A stretch of DNA of 7,397 bases from contig JAUWTE010000148.1 of assembly GCA_030609765.1 (NCBI GenBank), positions 1-7,397 of the forward strand, in the 5' to 3' direction. The DNA comes from Acidobacteriota bacterium (lineage in GTDB: Bacteria; Acidobacteriota; UBA890). Of the stretch, positions 6,442-7,397 are shown piece after piece. Numbering within the stretch: position 1 is the stretch's first letter; each line of letters opens with the position of its first letter. Made by a program: the position numbers and the translations under genes. Under the pieces are notes generated by a model that was given only the letters and a program-made list of their open reading frames with translations, did no database searches and was not told the origin of the DNA.

Positions 6442-6505
6442 GAGAGCCCCTCAAGAGAATACCGTGCACTCCACCGGCGGTGAGGAAATTGACCCGGATA
6501 CAGGC

Positions 6506-6522
6506 CCGCGAGGCTCTCGCGG
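6506..6522 (-). terminator. Strong GC hairpin right after the CHAT gene stop
   Basis: A perfect 7-bp stem CCGCGAG/CTCGCGG with a 3-base loop, extendable by two G-C pairs past a single bulged base, starting within two bases of the TAG stop at 6526-6524. No T run follows, so it may act as a Rho-assisted terminator or as a 3'-end stabiliser. It separates the CHAT gene from the adaptor gene. Confidence 0.4.
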
Positions 6523-6523
6523 C

Positions 6524-7397
6524 CTACTCCAGCCCCGCGGCAACGGCGGGTCCGGCAAAACCCTCCCAAACAGCTCCAGCCCACCAGTCGGGCCGATCGG
6601 GCCAGCGCCGGCGCAGCTCCCGGCGAGCCAAAGCGAGACTCTTTGCTCCCTCCAGGGGTCCCCCGTGGGCGTAGAACGCAACAGCGAGTCGTCGTCCCGC
6701 CTGCTCTGTCACAGGCCACAGATTGCCGACAACATTCCGCGCCCCGGCCAGCAGGAACGCCTCGCTGAGGCTCAAGAGCTCTCCCGTGCCCGACCCATGG
6801 ACGGAGCTCGCGGGCCGGGTCGCCGTATCACATCCAAGCAGGATTACAGATGCTCCCCGCAGATCGAGCTCGAGTATTTCTCTTACGGAGAGGCGCCCAT
6901 CCGCGAGACTATCGGCACGCAGTTTCAATCCGCCTCCTGTCAGATCAGGGCTCGGAACAACCGCGTGTCCGGCGAAATGCAGTATCGCCGCATCCCGTGC
7001 CACCAAACGCCATGCGTTCTCGCTCGCGCGGGAGCCGAGCAGGAACGATCCGAGCCCGCCCCTCAAGGATGCCCTCAACTCGGCGATTGTGTCTGCTCCG
7101 CCATCCTGTCCGAACGCCACCAACGAGCCGCGGCGCGGGCGCTGATGCCAGGCCGCGTCGAGCGCCGAGAGCGATGGAGCCCGGGCCCAGACATAACGAT
7201 CACCATACACCTCGTCGATAGAGCCGGCTCGTGGTAGTGACGCCAGGGGAATCAGGTGAAGGACGTCATCGGGGACAACGTAAATCACCTCAGCACCTGC
7301 AAGGTAGCCCAAACGCTCAAGGGGACCGACCATGGCGCCTGACAGGCGTTCTCCCATGCGCCACCAGAGATCATCGGGTGCGCGGCGAGAGGCGACC
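6524..7397 (-). CDS. CHAT-domain (caspase-like) protein, 5' end outside the window
   Basis: The frame is open to the window edge: 290 codons are visible. The first ATG in view (7357-7355) is probably internal, since 13 in-frame residues precede it without a stop and CHAT domains usually follow a helical repeat (often TPR) region. Numbering from that Met: VPDDVLHLIPLASL (28-41) is the usual CHAT entry strand. LHFAGHA (126-132) carries the catalytic His131. VILLGCDTA (171-179) carries the catalytic Cys176. A GTGELLSLSEAFLLAGARNV stretch (190-209), NLWPVTEQAG and an FYxHxGPLEGAKSLALARREL region complete the fold. Both dyad residues are present, so it is predicted to be a cysteine peptidase. CHAT proteins are related to caspases and separase and often act as regulated proteases, some of them in phage defence. 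The substrate and trigger would be set by the missing N-terminus. It lies 182 bases upstream of the adaptor gene in the same direction, with a hairpin between them. No partner gene is visible. Confidence 0.93.
   Translation of the reverse strand, partial: VASRRAPDDLWWRMGERLSGAMVGPLERLGYLAGAEVIYVVPDDVLHLIPLASLPRAGSIDEVYGDRYVWARAPSLSALDAAWHQRPRRGSLVAFGQDGGADTIAELRASLRGGLGSFLLGSRASENAWRLVARDAAILHFAGHAVVPSPDLTGGGLKLRADSLADGRLSVREILELDLRGASVILLGCDTATRPASSVHGSGTGELLSLSEAFLLAGARNVVGNLWPVTEQAGRRLAVAFYAHGGPLEGAKSLALARRELRRRWPDRPDWWAGAVWEGFAGPAVAAGLE

Noticed and set aside
4806..6674. Long plus-strand frames 4806-5861 and 5886-6674 opposite the adaptor gene
   Set aside because: Their length comes from GC-rich codon bias on the opposite strand. 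The translations are His/Arg/Leu-rich without domains, while the minus strand encodes a full adaptor.
6464..7237. Plus-strand frame of 257 codons opposite the CHAT gene
   Set aside because: It is antisense to a frame with the CHAT His and Cys motifs, and it has no recognisable domain.
6524..7397. Type III-E CRISPR (TPR-CHAT/Craspase) context for the CHAT protein
   Set aside because: No CRISPR repeats or Cas-like coding sequence appear anywhere in the window, and the N-terminus that would identify such a protein is missing.

Overview
This is a GC-rich (about 60-65%) bacterial window in which every supported gene lies on the minus strand. The periplasmic adaptor protein implies a two-membrane (Gram-negative type) envelope. 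Tandem membrane-bound GAF-GGDEF-HD-GYP proteins, a CHAT protease-like protein and an adaptor with Gly/Pro-rich stretches would fit Acidobacteriota, Myxococcota or a similar lineage. That placement is an impression, because no rRNA, tRNA or other phylogenetic marker is present.

In transcription order (right to left): (1) 7397-6524, the C-terminal part of a CHAT-domain protein whose 5' end is outside the window, followed at once by a strong GC hairpin. (2) 6341-4803, a MacA/HlyD-type periplasmic adaptor with a long low-complexity insert and no transporter partner in view. (3) A 339-base intergenic region holding a candidate promoter, with a perfect 13-bp palindrome over its -35 box. (4) 4463-2154, a complete 769-residue six-helix membrane protein with GAF, GGDEF and HD-GYP domains and an almost canonical set of catalytic motifs. 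(5) A 301-base AT-richer intergenic region. (6) 1852-1, a diverged tandem paralog of (4). It is open for 617 codons and runs off the left edge just inside its HD-GYP domain.

The main biology is the tandem pair of second-messenger proteins. The upstream copy (769 aa) looks able to make and degrade a cyclic dinucleotide. The downstream copy has a degenerate cyclase site (GDEEF in place of GGDEF, Ser for the first metal-binding Asp) and looks more like a regulator or receptor. In both copies the residue equivalent to PleD Asp344, which reads guanine, is replaced (Asn in one, Ser in the other), which raises the question of nucleotide specificity. The two upstream regions share a diverged 20-bp element at nearly the same distance from the start codons, suggesting that the duplication included the promoter region.

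I see no established defence cassette, CRISPR array, insertion sequence, tRNA or rRNA. A functional link between the CHAT protein, the adaptor and the signalling pair is possible from co-orientation alone, but nothing in the sequence proves it.
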